DNA from: JBNNGK01 sp050268245
GTDB taxonomy: Bacteria > Pseudomonadota > Gammaproteobacteria > Enterobacterales > Enterobacteriaceae
Direction of reading: 5' to 3'
Length of the DNA: 64,000 nucleotides
NCBI RefSeq assembly: GCF_050268245.1
Contig: NZ_JBNNGK010000018.1
Location: 14,011 to 78,010, forward strand
Both the position numbers and the translations under genes were made by a program. Shown here piece after piece: positions 26,259-36,286 of the stretch (position 1 is its first letter; each line of letters opens with the position of its first letter). The notes beneath the pieces were generated by a model. It searched no databases and was not told the DNA's origin. It saw only the letters and a program-made list of their open reading frames with translations.

Positions 26259-27152
26259 TCAAGCACGGGTTGCCCGCCAACAGATCAAAGAGCCAACAGT
26301 CACCATCATCACACCCTGCCAAAAATTGATGGTCAGCGTAGTACTGAGCACCACGGCGGCAAAAACCGATGACAATACCGGGGTAAAATAAGACGCCGTG
26401 GCCAACAGCGTCATATTGCCATGCAGAATACCGACGTTCCACGCAGCATACGCGGTCCCCATCGCCATACCGGCACACAGCACCGTCAGCGTGACAGGCA
26501 GAGTAAAATGTAAACTGCTTTCAGAGCTAAAGGCATACTTCAACCACAGCGCTAACGCGGTCAGCGTAATAAACAGCACGACGCCATTATGGCCTTGAGC
26601 GATACGTTTGGTGACGTTGCAATAAATAGCCCAAATAATCGCTCCGCTAAATGCCAGCGAATAACTGAGAGGATTGCTGTACACATTTACCCGCATTTGT
26701 GCCAGCGACCAACCGCCCTCCCCACTCATTATCCAACCAATACCCAGTAGCGCTAACGCCAATCCCGGCATAACCCACCATTTTGCCTTCTGCCCGTTAA
26801 ATAATATCGCCATCAATACCGTCAGGCTCGGCCACAAATAGTTAATCATCCCAAGCTCTATCGCCTGCATCCGATTACTGGCATAGCCCAAGGATAATGA
26901 AAGACAGATCTCATACGCTACAAACAGCAGGCTACCGACGATCAGATAGTTTTTCGGGAACAACGCCAATTTAGGCACCCCCATCACCGCCAATAGGAAA
27001 ACCGCCCCCACGCTGTAGATCATCGCCGCACCGCCGATAGGGCCTAAATCTTCACTGACGCTGCGGATCAGACCCACGACGCTACTCCATAACACTATCG
27101 CCAATAATCCCATCCATGTGGCTTTCTGCGACGCAGATAATAAGGACATCAA
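26259..27152 (-). CDS. yddG: Aromatic amino acid exporter of the DMT superfamily
   Basis: 297 residues, ten membrane helices, two EamA halves. Strong likeness to YddG: L-L-A-I-V-L-W-S-S-V-V-G-L-I-R, then Y-A-S-N-R-M-Q-A-I-E-L-G-M-I-N-Y-L-W-P-S-L-T, both diagnostic of the family. YddG exports Phe, Tyr and Trp across the inner membrane. It stands alone here; the upstream 190 bases before puuP show no gene. Confidence 0.9.
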   Translation of the reverse strand: MMSLLSASQKATWMGLLAIVLWSSVVGLIRSVSEDLGPIGGAAMIYSVGAVFLLAVMGVPKLALFPKNYLIVGSLLFVAYEICLSLSLGYASNRMQAIELGMINYLWPSLTVLMAILFNGQKAKWWVMPGLALALLGIGWIMSGEGGWSLAQMRVNVYSNPLSYSLAFSGAIIWAIYCNVTKRIAQGHNGVVLFITLTALALWLKYAFSSESSLHFTLPVTLTVLCAGMAMGTAYAAWNVGILHGNMTLLATASYFTPVLSSVFAAVVLSTTLTINFWQGVMMVTVGSLICWRATRA

Positions 27153-27343
27153 GAGAGTTCCATTACTTTAATTTTTATCGGGATTTTCACTGTACCGCGG
27201 GGCATGAAAAAATAAAAGTTTAGCCACAAAAAGGTTCAGGGTTTGGCGTGACAGACAGCACGGGGCTGCCGTGTTGTAGAGACCCCACGTAAGTCGCTTC
27301 GGCAAGCTTGGGGAGTCGATATGCCCCCCAAGCGACGACGGCA

Positions 27344-28714
27344 TTACTGCTGCGTTTGACGTTTAAACTGGGGCGGTGGTTGACGAAAACGCCGGGTGAG
27401 ATACACCAGATAGCCAAAGCCCAACGCAGCCCATGTCAGCCCCATCGTCAGCGAGCTCTTTTCCAGGTTTAGCCACAGCACACCGACGGTGAGTGCACCA
27501 ACCAACGGCAAAATCAGGAAGTGAAAGCGATCGCGCCAAGTCTTGTTGCGCCCTTCACGAATAAAGAAGTGGCTGATTACCGACAGATTGACGAAAGTAA
27601 ACGCCACCAGCGCACCGAAATTGATCAGCGCAGTAGCCGTGACCAAATCAAACCACAGCGAGGATAGTGCCACGATGCCAACCATCACCACATTAAGCGT
27701 CGGCGTCCGCCATTTCGGGTGCACATAACCGAATATTTTTTCAGGGAATACGTTATCACGCCCCATCACATACAACAGGCGAGAAACGCTGGCCTGCGAC
27801 GCCAAACCGGAGGCCAACGTATTAATGAACGTGGTACACAGAAAAATAGACATGAACAGCTTTCCGCCAACGTACAGGGCAATTTCCGGCAACGCGGCAT
27901 CCGGTTGTTTAAAGCGTTCAATAGTAGGAAAAAACAGCTGAATAAAAAATGAAACGCTAATGAAAATCACGCCACCATACAAGGCCGTCAAGAAGATAGC
28001 GCGCGGAATAACTTTAGCAGCATTGGGTGTCTCTTCACTCAACGTGGTGACGGCGTCAAAACCGAGAAATGAAAAGCACAGAATGGTCGCCCCGGTGATA
28101 ATCGGTAACAGGTGCGCATTTTCACTCACAAAAGGTTGTAAGCTCCATACGGTGCCAACCCCTTCCCCCTTATTTAATCCATGGATGACCAAAAAAATAA
28201 ATACCGCGATAATCATCAGTTGCACTAAAACGAATAGCGTATTGAAGTTCGCGACCACATTAACGCTTTTCAGGTTGATGGCCGTCATAATACACACAAA
28301 ACTAGCCACCCAAACCCACGGAGGAACCTCAGGAAACAACGCGGTGAGATAAATTTTTGCCAGTAAGGTATTAATCATCGGTAAGAACAAATAGTCCAAG
28401 AGCGATGACCAGCCGACCAAAAAACCCACGTGGGGATTTATCGCTTTTTGTGCGTAAGTATAGGCGGAGCCTGCGGCAGGAAATTGGCGCACCAGTTTGC
28501 CATAACTGATGGCAGTAAACAGCACGCCCGCTAACGCAAATAAATAAGATGCAGGAACATGACCATCCGTCACACCGGAAACAATACCAAAAGTATCGAA
28601 TACCGTCATCGGCGTCAGATAGGCCAGCCCCATCATGACCACTTGCCACAATTTAAGGGACTTTCGCAGTTGCGGTTTGTCCGCGTCATTACTTTCGGTG
28701 GCGCTTATTGTCAT
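27344..28714 (-). CDS. puuP: Putrescine importer
   Basis: 456 residues, twelve membrane segments, APC superfamily. The start segment L-K-L-W-Q-V-V-M-M-G-L-A-Y-L-T-P-M-T-V-F-D-T-F-G-I is characteristic of PuuP, a proton-driven putrescine importer that feeds the gamma-glutamylated putrescine pathway. The ATG at 28714 fits the family start; an upstream frame extension of eleven codons has no better site. It lies downstream of puuA in the same direction, 126 bases apart, as in E. coli. Confidence 0.93.
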   Translation of the reverse strand: MTISATESNDADKPQLRKSLKLWQVVMMGLAYLTPMTVFDTFGIVSGVTDGHVPASYLFALAGVLFTAISYGKLVRQFPAAGSAYTYAQKAINPHVGFLVGWSSLLDYLFLPMINTLLAKIYLTALFPEVPPWVWVASFVCIMTAINLKSVNVVANFNTLFVLVQLMIIAVFIFLVIHGLNKGEGVGTVWSLQPFVSENAHLLPIITGATILCFSFLGFDAVTTLSEETPNAAKVIPRAIFLTALYGGVIFISVSFFIQLFFPTIERFKQPDAALPEIALYVGGKLFMSIFLCTTFINTLASGLASQASVSRLLYVMGRDNVFPEKIFGYVHPKWRTPTLNVVMVGIVALSSLWFDLVTATALINFGALVAFTFVNLSVISHFFIREGRNKTWRDRFHFLILPLVGALTVGVLWLNLEKSSLTMGLTWAALGFGYLVYLTRRFRQPPPQFKRQTQQ

Positions 28715-28840
28715 GGGAGTTTCCTCACCGGCGTCCTGTACGCCCAATAGGAAGAAAGCAACCGCGACGCGCAGCCTCGCCAGGCCACAGGATAGCCGAC
28801 AAAATACGCCTTACGCGAGCGGTAAGTCTGGTTGCATGAA

Positions 28841-30259
28841 TCAGGCGTTTTTCAGCATCCATTCAATTTCAGTTTCGGTGATCAAGCGCTCAAATTGTAC
28901 CAGTTCATCGGTTTTGCAGGCGAGATAAACATGGCTAAATCGTTTACCGAGCAAGGCCGTCAGCTCTGGGTTATGTTCAAATTCATACAGCGCATCGCTC
29001 TGACGGATCGGAAACGGCAAGCCTTCTTGCTCTAAACCGTTACCCGTCACCGGTTCCGGCAACGGCAGCGCCGTTTCTAATCCGTATACTATACCGGCCA
29101 ATATCGCCGCCATGACTAAATAAGGGTTCGCATCAGCGCCGGCGACACGATACTCCACTCGGTGATTATCGCGATCGCCACACGGAACCCGCAACGCTAC
29201 GGTTCGGTTGTTATGGCCCCAAGAGGCCTGCGTCGGTACGTACATGCCCGGCTGAAAGCGGCGATAAGCGTTAACGTTCGGTGCCAACAAGGCCATCGAC
29301 GCAGGCATCAACGCGATCATCCCGGCTAACGCCTGCTGCATCAGCGCAGAGTCTTCACCATCATCATCGGCAAAGACGTTACTGCCGTTATTGTCGAGCA
29401 TACTGATATGGACATGCATACCGCTGCCCGCATGCTCTTCGTACGGCTTAGCCATAAAGGTCGCCTGCATTTGATGCTTTTCCGCCACCATGCGAATCAA
29501 GCGCTTTAACGCTAACGCGTGGTCGCAGGCTTGTAGCACATCATGCGTATGATGCAGGTTGACTTCGAACTGACCGGGCGAGGCTTCCGCCACCGCACCA
29601 TCAGCGGGAATGCCCTGCAAGTGCGCTAGTTCATCAATCTCACTGAGTACATCAGCAAAGTGGTTGAGATTATCCACCGAATAGACCTGGCTTTGGGTAT
29701 TACGTTCCTGCGTGCCCGGCGCACATGGCGGCTGTAAATCGCCTTCGGCATCACGCTGACGATCGATCAGATAGAACTCCAACTCTACCGCTACCACAGG
29801 CGATAATCCGCGCTGGCGCAACTGCTGCCATACGCGGTTCAACACATTGCGTGGTTCAACGTCAAAGGGAGTGCCATCTTCGTCCAACATAGTAAGCAAC
29901 ACCTGACCGATATATTGCGGATCGGCCGCCGATGGCGTTAACGTCCCCAGCACCGGCACACAAATATGATCCGGCTCACCTAACTCCTGCCCCAGCCCCG
30001 CCTCTTCAACCACATTACCCAGAATATCCATCGCGAATACCGACGCCGGGAAGTAACACCCTTTCTCTAACTTGTTCAGCCCAGCGACTGGTATACGTTT
30101 ACCCCGGAAGCTGCCGTTAAGGTCGGTCAACAAAACATCAATATGTTGTGTTAACGGATAGCGCTCTAGAAATGTCTTCACTTCACGCTGGAAGGAACTA
30201 CTTCGTCTGTCTTCATTTTTTTGAACAAAGTTTTCCACTTCTACAATGTTGGTCTGCAT
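28841..30259 (-). CDS. puuA: Glutamate-putrescine ligase
   Basis: 472 residues, glutamine-synthetase fold. It joins glutamate to putrescine using ATP to give gamma-glutamylputrescine, the first step of the Puu pathway. Visible residues include V-A-V-E-L-E-F-Y (metal Glu), G-Q-F-E-V-N-L, G-S-G-M-H-V-H-I-S and the late R-V-P-C-G-D-R. It is divergent from puuD, with PuuR-like boxes in the 236-bp gap. Confidence 0.95.
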   Translation of the reverse strand: MQTNIVEVENFVQKNEDRRSSSFQREVKTFLERYPLTQHIDVLLTDLNGSFRGKRIPVAGLNKLEKGCYFPASVFAMDILGNVVEEAGLGQELGEPDHICVPVLGTLTPSAADPQYIGQVLLTMLDEDGTPFDVEPRNVLNRVWQQLRQRGLSPVVAVELEFYLIDRQRDAEGDLQPPCAPGTQERNTQSQVYSVDNLNHFADVLSEIDELAHLQGIPADGAVAEASPGQFEVNLHHTHDVLQACDHALALKRLIRMVAEKHQMQATFMAKPYEEHAGSGMHVHISMLDNNGSNVFADDDGEDSALMQQALAGMIALMPASMALLAPNVNAYRRFQPGMYVPTQASWGHNNRTVALRVPCGDRDNHRVEYRVAGADANPYLVMAAILAGIVYGLETALPLPEPVTGNGLEQEGLPFPIRQSDALYEFEHNPELTALLGKRFSHVYLACKTDELVQFERLITETEIEWMLKNA

Positions 30260-30425
30260 GGTTCACCCGCCGTTATGTTTGGTCAGTGGTTCTCACACGT
30301 TATCACCGTCGTGATTGACGATTATCCTGCTCGATATAATGCCCACCAATGAAACATAGTTGCAACAAAATTGTTTTTCAAGTGTTAATTTGGTTTGAAT
30401 ATTGGTTTTTTGACTGCTAGATTTA

Positions 30426-30440
30426 TTAAATATTGAACAA
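30426..30440. promoter_or_regulatory. PuuR box-like site 1
   Basis: ttaaatattgaacaa resembles the AAAATATAATGAACA boxes bound by PuuR in E. coli. It lies between divergent puuA and puuD. Confidence 0.5.
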
Positions 30441-30462
30441 TGGAGACAACAATTAGGCATAT

Positions 30463-30474
30463 CGTTCATAATTT
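30463..30474. promoter_or_regulatory. PuuR box-like site 2, inverted
   Basis: cgttcataattt reads aaattatgaacg on the other strand, a second PuuR-like half facing the first, about 20 bases before puuD. Confidence 0.45.
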
Positions 30475-30495
30475 CGAACACACAAAGGGGATAGC

Positions 30496-31257
30496 ATGGG
30501 CAATATATTTAACAGACCGATTATCGGTATCGTAATGTGCAGGAACAGGTTAAACCAACACCCAACACAGACCTTGCAAGAAAAGTACCTGCATGGGGTC
30601 GTTGCCGCTGGCGGATTACCCGTCGCGCTGCCGCATGCGCTGGCAACGCCGGATATGCTAGAAAATTTATTACCGCATCTTGACGGCGTGATGCTACCCG
30701 GTAGCCCCAGCAATGTGCAGCCGCACCTTTATGGTGAAAACGGCGATGAGCCTGACGCCGATCCAGGGCGTGATGAACTGAGCCTGGCGTTGATCCGCCT
30801 GGCACTAGACAGGCGCATTCCCCTTTTCGCCATTTGCCGCGGCATGCAGGAAATGGTGGTGGCCACCGGCGGTACCCTGCATCGCCGTTTATATGAATTG
30901 CCTACCTTGTTGGAACACCGCGAAGATCACGATCTGCCATTAGAGCAACAGTATGCCCCCGCCCACGAAGTGATCGTGGAAGAAGGCGGGCTGCTCTCGC
31001 AATTGATTCCTGATTGCAACCGATTCTGGGTCAACTCACTGCACGGACAAGGTGCCAAAAGCCTCGGTTCCAACGTTCGGATTGAAGCACACGCTGCCGA
31101 TGGGTTGGTGGAAGCGATCAGCCTCCGCGATCAGCCATTTGCATTGGGCGTGCAATGGCACCCGGAGTGGAACAGCGATGAATACGCGCTCTCCCGCCTG
31201 CTGTTTGAGGGGTTCATTACCGCATGTCAACACTATCGCAAGGAAAAACGCCCATGA
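30496..31257 (+). CDS. puuD: gamma-Glutamyl-GABA hydrolase
   Basis: 253 residues, class I glutamine amidotransferase-like fold. It splits gamma-glutamyl-GABA into glutamate and GABA, the last Puu step. The catalytic Cys lies in L-F-A-I-C-R-G-M-Q-E and the His-Glu pair in A-L-G-V-Q-W-H-P-E-W. The strong aaaggggat site precedes the ATG. Its stop overlaps the puuR start (ATGA). Confidence 0.94.
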   Translation: MGNIFNRPIIGIVMCRNRLNQHPTQTLQEKYLHGVVAAGGLPVALPHALATPDMLENLLPHLDGVMLPGSPSNVQPHLYGENGDEPDADPGRDELSLALIRLALDRRIPLFAICRGMQEMVVATGGTLHRRLYELPTLLEHREDHDLPLEQQYAPAHEVIVEEGGLLSQLIPDCNRFWVNSLHGQGAKSLGSNVRIEAHAADGLVEAISLRDQPFALGVQWHPEWNSDEYALSRLLFEGFITACQHYRKEKRP

Positions 31258-31811
31258 GCGATGTCAGCTTGGCACCGGGAAAACGTCTGTCACAGATCCG
31301 TCAGCAATTAGGTTTGTCGCAGCGCCGCGTGGCCGAACTGTCTGGATTAACCCATAGCGCGATCAGCACCATTGAGCAGGACAAAGTCAGCCCCGCCATC
31401 AGTACGTTACAGAAATTACTGACGGTGTATGGCCTCTCTCTGTCGGCATTTTTCGCAGAGTCGGAGAAACCGGCAGAGCCGCAAATTGTGATCGAACATA
31501 AAGATTTGATCGAAATTGGCAGCCAAGGCGTTTCAATGAAATTGATCCACAACGGTGACCCCAACCGCACGCTGGCCATGATGATCGAAACCTATGAGCC
31601 GGGCACCACCACCGGCGAACGCATTAAACATCAGGGGGAAGAGATCGGCACCCTATTGGAAGGCGAAGTGGTATTGCAGGTTAACGGCCAAGTTTACCAC
31701 CTGGAAGCAGGCCAAAGTTACGCCATCAACACCGGCATTCCCCACAGTTTCAGCAACACGTCGGCACGTATTTGTCGCATTGTCAGCGCCCACACACCGA
31801 CGACATTCTGA
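31254..31811 (+). CDS. puuR: Putrescine-responsive repressor, XRE-cupin
   Basis: 185 residues. N-terminal HTH (L-S-Q-R-R-V-A-E-L-S-G-L-T-H-S-A-I-S-T-I) and C-terminal cupin (G-E-E-I-G-T-L-L-E-G-E-V-V-L), near identical in pattern to E. coli PuuR, including the H-T-P-T-T-F end. It represses the puu genes and is relieved by putrescine. The ATG that overlaps puuD gives the family's M-S-D start. Confidence 0.95.
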   Translation: MSDVSLAPGKRLSQIRQQLGLSQRRVAELSGLTHSAISTIEQDKVSPAISTLQKLLTVYGLSLSAFFAESEKPAEPQIVIEHKDLIEIGSQGVSMKLIHNGDPNRTLAMMIETYEPGTTTGERIKHQGEEIGTLLEGEVVLQVNGQVYHLEAGQSYAINTGIPHSFSNTSARICRIVSAHTPTTF

Positions 31812-31826
31812 TTAACGGAGCAAGGT

Positions 31827-33323
31827 ATGGACTTTCACCACCTGCAATACTGGCAGCAACGGGCGCAAGCCCTGACTATTGAGAACCGACTGTTTATTAA
31901 TGGCCAATATCTGTCGGCCGCCGAAGGGGGAACCTTTGCGGTGGACGATCCCGCCAGACGATGCGAATTGACACAGGCGGCGCGCGGCACCGGCGTTGAT
32001 ATCGATCTGGCAGTCAGCGCCGCGCGTGACGTTTTTGCGCGCGGCGACTGGTCACACGCCACCCCGACACAACGCAAGAACACATTATTGCAATTGGCGG
32101 CGCTGATAGAGCAGCATGCAGAACAGTTAGCCCTGCTGGAAACGCTCGATACCGGCAAACCGATTCGCCACAGCCTGCGTGATGATATTCCCGGCGCCGC
32201 GCGGTGCATTCGTTGGTATGCCGAAGCCATTGATAAAGTATACGGCGAAATAGCCCCCACCGGCGGTGATGCGCTGGCGCTGATTGCGCGTGAACCCATC
32301 GGTGTGGTCGGTGCCATTGTTCCGTGGAACTTCCCATTGTTGCTGGCCTGCTGGAAGCTCGGCCCTGCGCTAGCCGCAGGTAACAGCGTGGTACTCAAAC
32401 CCTCAGAAAAGTCCCCTTTAAGCGCGCTCTATCTTGGTCAGTTAGCCAAACAGGCCGGTCTGCCCGATGGCGTGCTGAATATCGTCGCCGGTTACGGCCA
32501 TGACGCGGGTAAAGCGCTGGCGCTGCATAACGACGTAGACGCCCTCGCCTTTACCGGTTCCACCGCCGTCGCCAAGCAGCTCATGGTCTATGCTGGCGAG
32601 TCAAATATGAAACGCGTATGGCTGGAAGCGGGCGGTAAAAGCGCCAATATTATTTTCGCAGACTGCCCGGATCTGGATAAAGCGGCACAGCATGCGGCCG
32701 CTGGTATCTTCTACAATCAAGGCCAGGTCTGCATTGCGGGTACCCGCCTGCTGGTAGAAGAAAGCATCCAGCAGGCATTCTTACAGAAACTGCGCCACTA
32801 CGCGGCCGCCTTCATCCCCGGCAACCCACTCGATCCGGCCACGGTGATGGGCACGCTGATTGACGCGACTCACAGCGAAAAAGTCGCCAAGGCTATCGAG
32901 CAGGGTATACAGCAAGGGGCAACGCTATTTCTTGATGGCCGCCAACACCCGTTGGGCGATCATGACAGCTATCTCGGCCCCACCATCTTGACCCAGGTAG
33001 ACAACCAGATGGCCGTCGCACGGGAGGAAATCTTCGGCCCGGTAGTGGTTGTGACGCCGTTTAACGGCGAGCAACAGGCCTTAGCGCTGGCCAATGATAG
33101 CGAATACGGGCTCGGTGCCGCCTTGTGGACACGAGATTTGTCACGTGCCCATCGTCTTGCTCGCCAACTGAAAGCCGGCTCAGTCTTCATTAATAATTAT
33201 AACGAAGGCGATATGACCGTTCCGTTCGGCGGCTATAAGCAAAGTGGCAACGGCCGCGATAAATCATTACACGCGTTGGATAAATTCACCGAACTGAAAA
33301 CCACCTGGATTTCTCTCGAATAA
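31827..33323 (+). CDS. puuC: gamma-Glutamyl-gamma-aminobutyraldehyde dehydrogenase
   Basis: 498 residues, aldehyde dehydrogenase family, NAD(P)-dependent. It oxidises the aldehyde made by PuuB to gamma-glutamyl-GABA. Landmarks: P-W-N-F-P-L-L (cofactor site), F-T-G-S-T-A-V-A, general base Glu in L-E-A-G-G-K-S-A, and the catalytic Cys in N-Q-G-Q-V-C-I-A-G-T. It is 15 bases after puuR and 11 before puuB, one operon. Confidence 0.95.
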   Translation: MDFHHLQYWQQRAQALTIENRLFINGQYLSAAEGGTFAVDDPARRCELTQAARGTGVDIDLAVSAARDVFARGDWSHATPTQRKNTLLQLAALIEQHAEQLALLETLDTGKPIRHSLRDDIPGAARCIRWYAEAIDKVYGEIAPTGGDALALIAREPIGVVGAIVPWNFPLLLACWKLGPALAAGNSVVLKPSEKSPLSALYLGQLAKQAGLPDGVLNIVAGYGHDAGKALALHNDVDALAFTGSTAVAKQLMVYAGESNMKRVWLEAGGKSANIIFADCPDLDKAAQHAAAGIFYNQGQVCIAGTRLLVEESIQQAFLQKLRHYAAAFIPGNPLDPATVMGTLIDATHSEKVAKAIEQGIQQGATLFLDGRQHPLGDHDSYLGPTILTQVDNQMAVAREEIFGPVVVVTPFNGEQQALALANDSEYGLGAALWTRDLSRAHRLARQLKAGSVFINNYNEGDMTVPFGGYKQSGNGRDKSLHALDKFTELKTTWISLE

Positions 33324-33334
33324 GGACGGATAAC

Positions 33335-34615
33335 ATGACTGAACACGCGAAAAGTTATTATGCGGCAACCGCCAATCCCCATCAGCCTTATCCGCAGTTA
33401 AATGAGTCGATCGAATGTGATGTCTGCATCATCGGCGGCGGCTATACCGGTTTATCCTCCGCCCTATTTTTGGTCGAGGCCGGTTACGACGTAGTGTTGC
33501 TGGAATCTGCGCGCATAGGTTTCGGCGCCAGCGGACGCAACGGCGGGCAATTGGTGAACTCCTACAGCCGCGATATTGATGTAATAGAAAAACGTTATGG
33601 TGCAGATAGCGCGCGCATGCTGGGCAGCATGATGTTTGAAGGTGCAGATATTATTCGCAGCCGTATCGAACGTTACGCCATCCAGTGCGACTATCGCCCC
33701 GGCGGGATTTTTGCCGCGTTGAATAACAAACAGTACCACGCTCTGATCGAACAAAAGGAAAACTGGGCGCGCTACGGCAATACGCAATTGGAGTTGCTGG
33801 ACGCGGAGAGAGTCCGTAAAGAGGTTGCCAGCGATCGGTATGTCGGCGCTCTGCTCGATCACAGCGGCGGGCACATTCACCCGTTGAATTTAGCGCTGGG
33901 CGAAGCTGAAGCTATCCGCCAGCACGGTGGCCGCATCTTCGAACAATCGGCGGTAACGCATATCGAGCATGGCGAGCCCGCTCTCGTCAGCACCGCCCAC
34001 GGCCAAGTTAAGGCACGCTATGTGATCGTGGCCGGTAACGCGTATCTGGGTGACAAACTGGAACCCAAGTTGGCCAAAATCAGTATGCCCTGCGGAACCC
34101 AAGTGGTCACTACCGAACCGCTGGAGGCCGAGGTCGCACACTCGCTGATTCCACAAAACTATTGCGTAGAAGACTGCAATTATCTACTGGATTATTATCG
34201 CCTGACCGCCGATAACCGCTTACTGTACGGCGGTGGCGTGGTGTACGGCGCACGCGATCCCGATGATATCGATAATCTAATTCGTCCTAAACTGCTTAAA
34301 ACTTTCCCACAGTTAAAAGGTGTGCGTCTTGACTATCGCTGGACGGGGAACTTCTTATTAACCCTCTCGCGTATGCCACAGTTCGGCCGCTTGGAGAATA
34401 ATATTTACTATATGCAGGGTTACAGCGGCCATGGCGTCACCTGTACTCATTTGGCGGGGAAATTGATCGGTGAACTGATGCGCGGTGATGCGGAACGGTT
34501 TGACGCTTTTGCCAGGTTGCCCCACCTGCCTTTCTGCGGCGGGCGCAATCTGCACATTCCGTTTACCGCCATCGGAGCGGCGTACTACAGTATCCGCGAT
34601 CGGATAGGCGTATAA
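33335..34615 (+). CDS. puuB: gamma-Glutamylputrescine oxidase
   Basis: 426 residues, FAD-dependent DAO family. It oxidises gamma-glutamylputrescine to the aldehyde with release of ammonia and H2O2. The dinucleotide motif is C-I-I-G-G-G-Y-T-G-L-S-S-A and the FAD-binding G-A-S-G-R-N-G-G-Q follows. Last gene of puuDRCB. The GABA aminotransferase gene puuE, often next, is missing here. A 10-bp hairpin (34638-34670) follows without a T run. Confidence 0.94.
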   Translation: MTEHAKSYYAATANPHQPYPQLNESIECDVCIIGGGYTGLSSALFLVEAGYDVVLLESARIGFGASGRNGGQLVNSYSRDIDVIEKRYGADSARMLGSMMFEGADIIRSRIERYAIQCDYRPGGIFAALNNKQYHALIEQKENWARYGNTQLELLDAERVRKEVASDRYVGALLDHSGGHIHPLNLALGEAEAIRQHGGRIFEQSAVTHIEHGEPALVSTAHGQVKARYVIVAGNAYLGDKLEPKLAKISMPCGTQVVTTEPLEAEVAHSLIPQNYCVEDCNYLLDYYRLTADNRLLYGGGVVYGARDPDDIDNLIRPKLLKTFPQLKGVRLDYRWTGNFLLTLSRMPQFGRLENNIYYMQGYSGHGVTCTHLAGKLIGELMRGDAERFDAFARLPHLPFCGGRNLHIPFTAIGAAYYSIRDRIGV

Positions 34616-34679
34616 ACAGGCTCTTTGCTCCTTATGATGAGGGCGCAGCCACCAGCCCATTGCGCCCTCAGCTTAGGTC

Positions 34680-35435
34680 TTAAACTATTTTAGGTTGGCC
34701 GTCTGATGCCGTTGCGCCACCATCGACCGGAATGTTCGCGCCGTTAATAAAGCTGGCATCCTCACTGGCGAGAAAAGCCATCACCGCAGCCACTTCTTCT
34801 GGCTCGGCGGCGCGGCCTAATGCAATACGTTCGTTAAACTTATCGCGGATCTCCTGCGGCCAGCCGTTGGTCATGTTGGTTTTTACCAAACTTGGACAGA
34901 CTGAATTGACGCGCACGCCATCTCCACCGTGATCCAACGCCATCGCCCGCGTTAGGTTGACGACCGCGCCTTTTGCCGCGCAGTAATACGCCGCTCCCCA
35001 GTCACCGCCTAACCCCGATACCGACGCCGTATTTACAATACAGCCTTTGCTTTTCAGCAGGTGGGGCAAGGCAAACTTAGAACAGAACACCACGCCATCA
35101 ATATCGACACCAGCAATACGACGCCAATCCTCGATGCTGGTTTCCAGCACGCTGCCTGCGACATGAACGCCGGCATTATTGATCAGCACGTCGATACGAC
35201 CATATTTCAGCGCGATGTCATTCATCATTTTTTCCACCGCAACGGCATCGGAAACATCGATATCCACCGCATAGGCTTTATCTTTTGGTAACGAAGCCGC
35301 CACAGTATCAACCGCCTGTTTTGCCCAATCTGCTAGCACCACAATGGCACCTTCTGCTGCAAATCGACGCGCTGCTGCTTCTCCCATTCCGTTACCTGCG
35401 CCAGTAATGATCACCACTTTATTATCAAAACGCAT
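34680..35435 (-). CDS. slaC: meso-2,3-Butanediol dehydrogenase / acetoin reductase
   Basis: 251 residues, classical short-chain dehydrogenase. The NAD site is T-G-A-G-N-G-M-G-E, then N-N-A-G-V-H, catalytic Ser in N-T-A-S-V-S-G, and Y-Y-C-A-A-K-G for the Tyr-Lys pair. The C-terminal tail G-G-A-T-A-S-D-G-Q-P-K-I-V, with Gln247, is what I remember of the Serratia marcescens enzyme (also called SlaC or BudC). It interconverts acetoin or diacetyl with 2,3-butanediol during mixed fermentation. The ATG at 35435 fits the family start; the longer frame adds 14 unlikely residues. No acetolactate genes are adjacent. Confidence 0.87.
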   Translation of the reverse strand: MRFDNKVVIITGAGNGMGEAAARRFAAEGAIVVLADWAKQAVDTVAASLPKDKAYAVDIDVSDAVAVEKMMNDIALKYGRIDVLINNAGVHVAGSVLETSIEDWRRIAGVDIDGVVFCSKFALPHLLKSKGCIVNTASVSGLGGDWGAAYYCAAKGAVVNLTRAMALDHGGDGVRVNSVCPSLVKTNMTNGWPQEIRDKFNERIALGRAAEPEEVAAVMAFLASEDASFINGANIPVDGGATASDGQPKIV

Positions 35436-35586
35436 AGAACCTCCCCCATGTGAATAGAATTTGTATATGTCATACAAATATTTAATCTATCCGAGGATAG
35501 TCCTGTTAAACGCCGTCGGCCAGTCAAAACGTGCGTTTTAATAACCCTAAAGGGTTACCTTCGTTGTGCATTTCGGCTATCGCCCG

Positions 35587-36015
35587 TTATTTTTCTTCAA
35601 TCGGTATCACCAATAAATCAACATGCAGATTATTAATCGCCTGCCGCGTTGACGACATCAATCGCCCCCAGAAGTCACGATGATGACCGAAAATAATCAA
35701 ATCGAACCCCTTCTCTTGCACCGCGATATTCAACTCTTCGGTCAGCTCGCCACGGCCAATAATGATTTCGTCCACGGGATAAGCAGACTGATTTTTTATG
35801 GTTTCCAAGATTTTTTTGGCACGCTCAGAGAAGGTATGATGCGTATAATCATAAGATCCCACCCCCAGTTCGGCGTAATAACCGGTATGGTGGACATCAA
35901 TGTAAATCAATGAGAGTTTGGCGTTCAGTGCACCGGCTAATTTGGCGCCTCTATCCAGTAGAATTTCAGCGTCCTCACTGAGATCGGTTGCAATGACGAT
36001 ATGTTGATATGTCAT
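35587..36015 (-). CDS. Universal stress protein, UspA family
   Basis: 142 residues from the ATG that opens M-T-Y-Q-H-I-V-I-A-T-D-L-S. The family's nucleotide-site region is degenerate (F-G-H-H-R-D-F-W-G-R-L-M-S-S-T instead of G-x2-G-x9-G-S), as in UspC/UspD-type members that do not clearly bind ATP. Cytoplasmic stress-survival role by family. Single gene. Confidence 0.85.
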   Translation of the reverse strand: MTYQHIVIATDLSEDAEILLDRGAKLAGALNAKLSLIYIDVHHTGYYAELGVGSYDYTHHTFSERAKKILETIKNQSAYPVDEIIIGRGELTEELNIAVQEKGFDLIIFGHHRDFWGRLMSSTRQAINNLHVDLLVIPIEEK

Positions 36016-36286
36016 GATCACTGCCCTCCGCGTTGCGCTTAAGAACAGACGGCAGTTCTTACCCACGTTTACCGCTACCTGCCGCTAATAAAAGTTTAGT
36101 TTAATAGTGTAATTATTGCATTTGTTTCATTTTATAATCTTGATGACAAAGCACTCGGCTTACGCAATCGCAACATTATCACATTGATAAAATCTACCTT
36201 GTTCTCGATCAAATAACCTTAAGTCAAATTCAGCTAAGATATTTCTTGTCACGAATTATCTTATATCGTCCGGGAGCTACGCTGAT

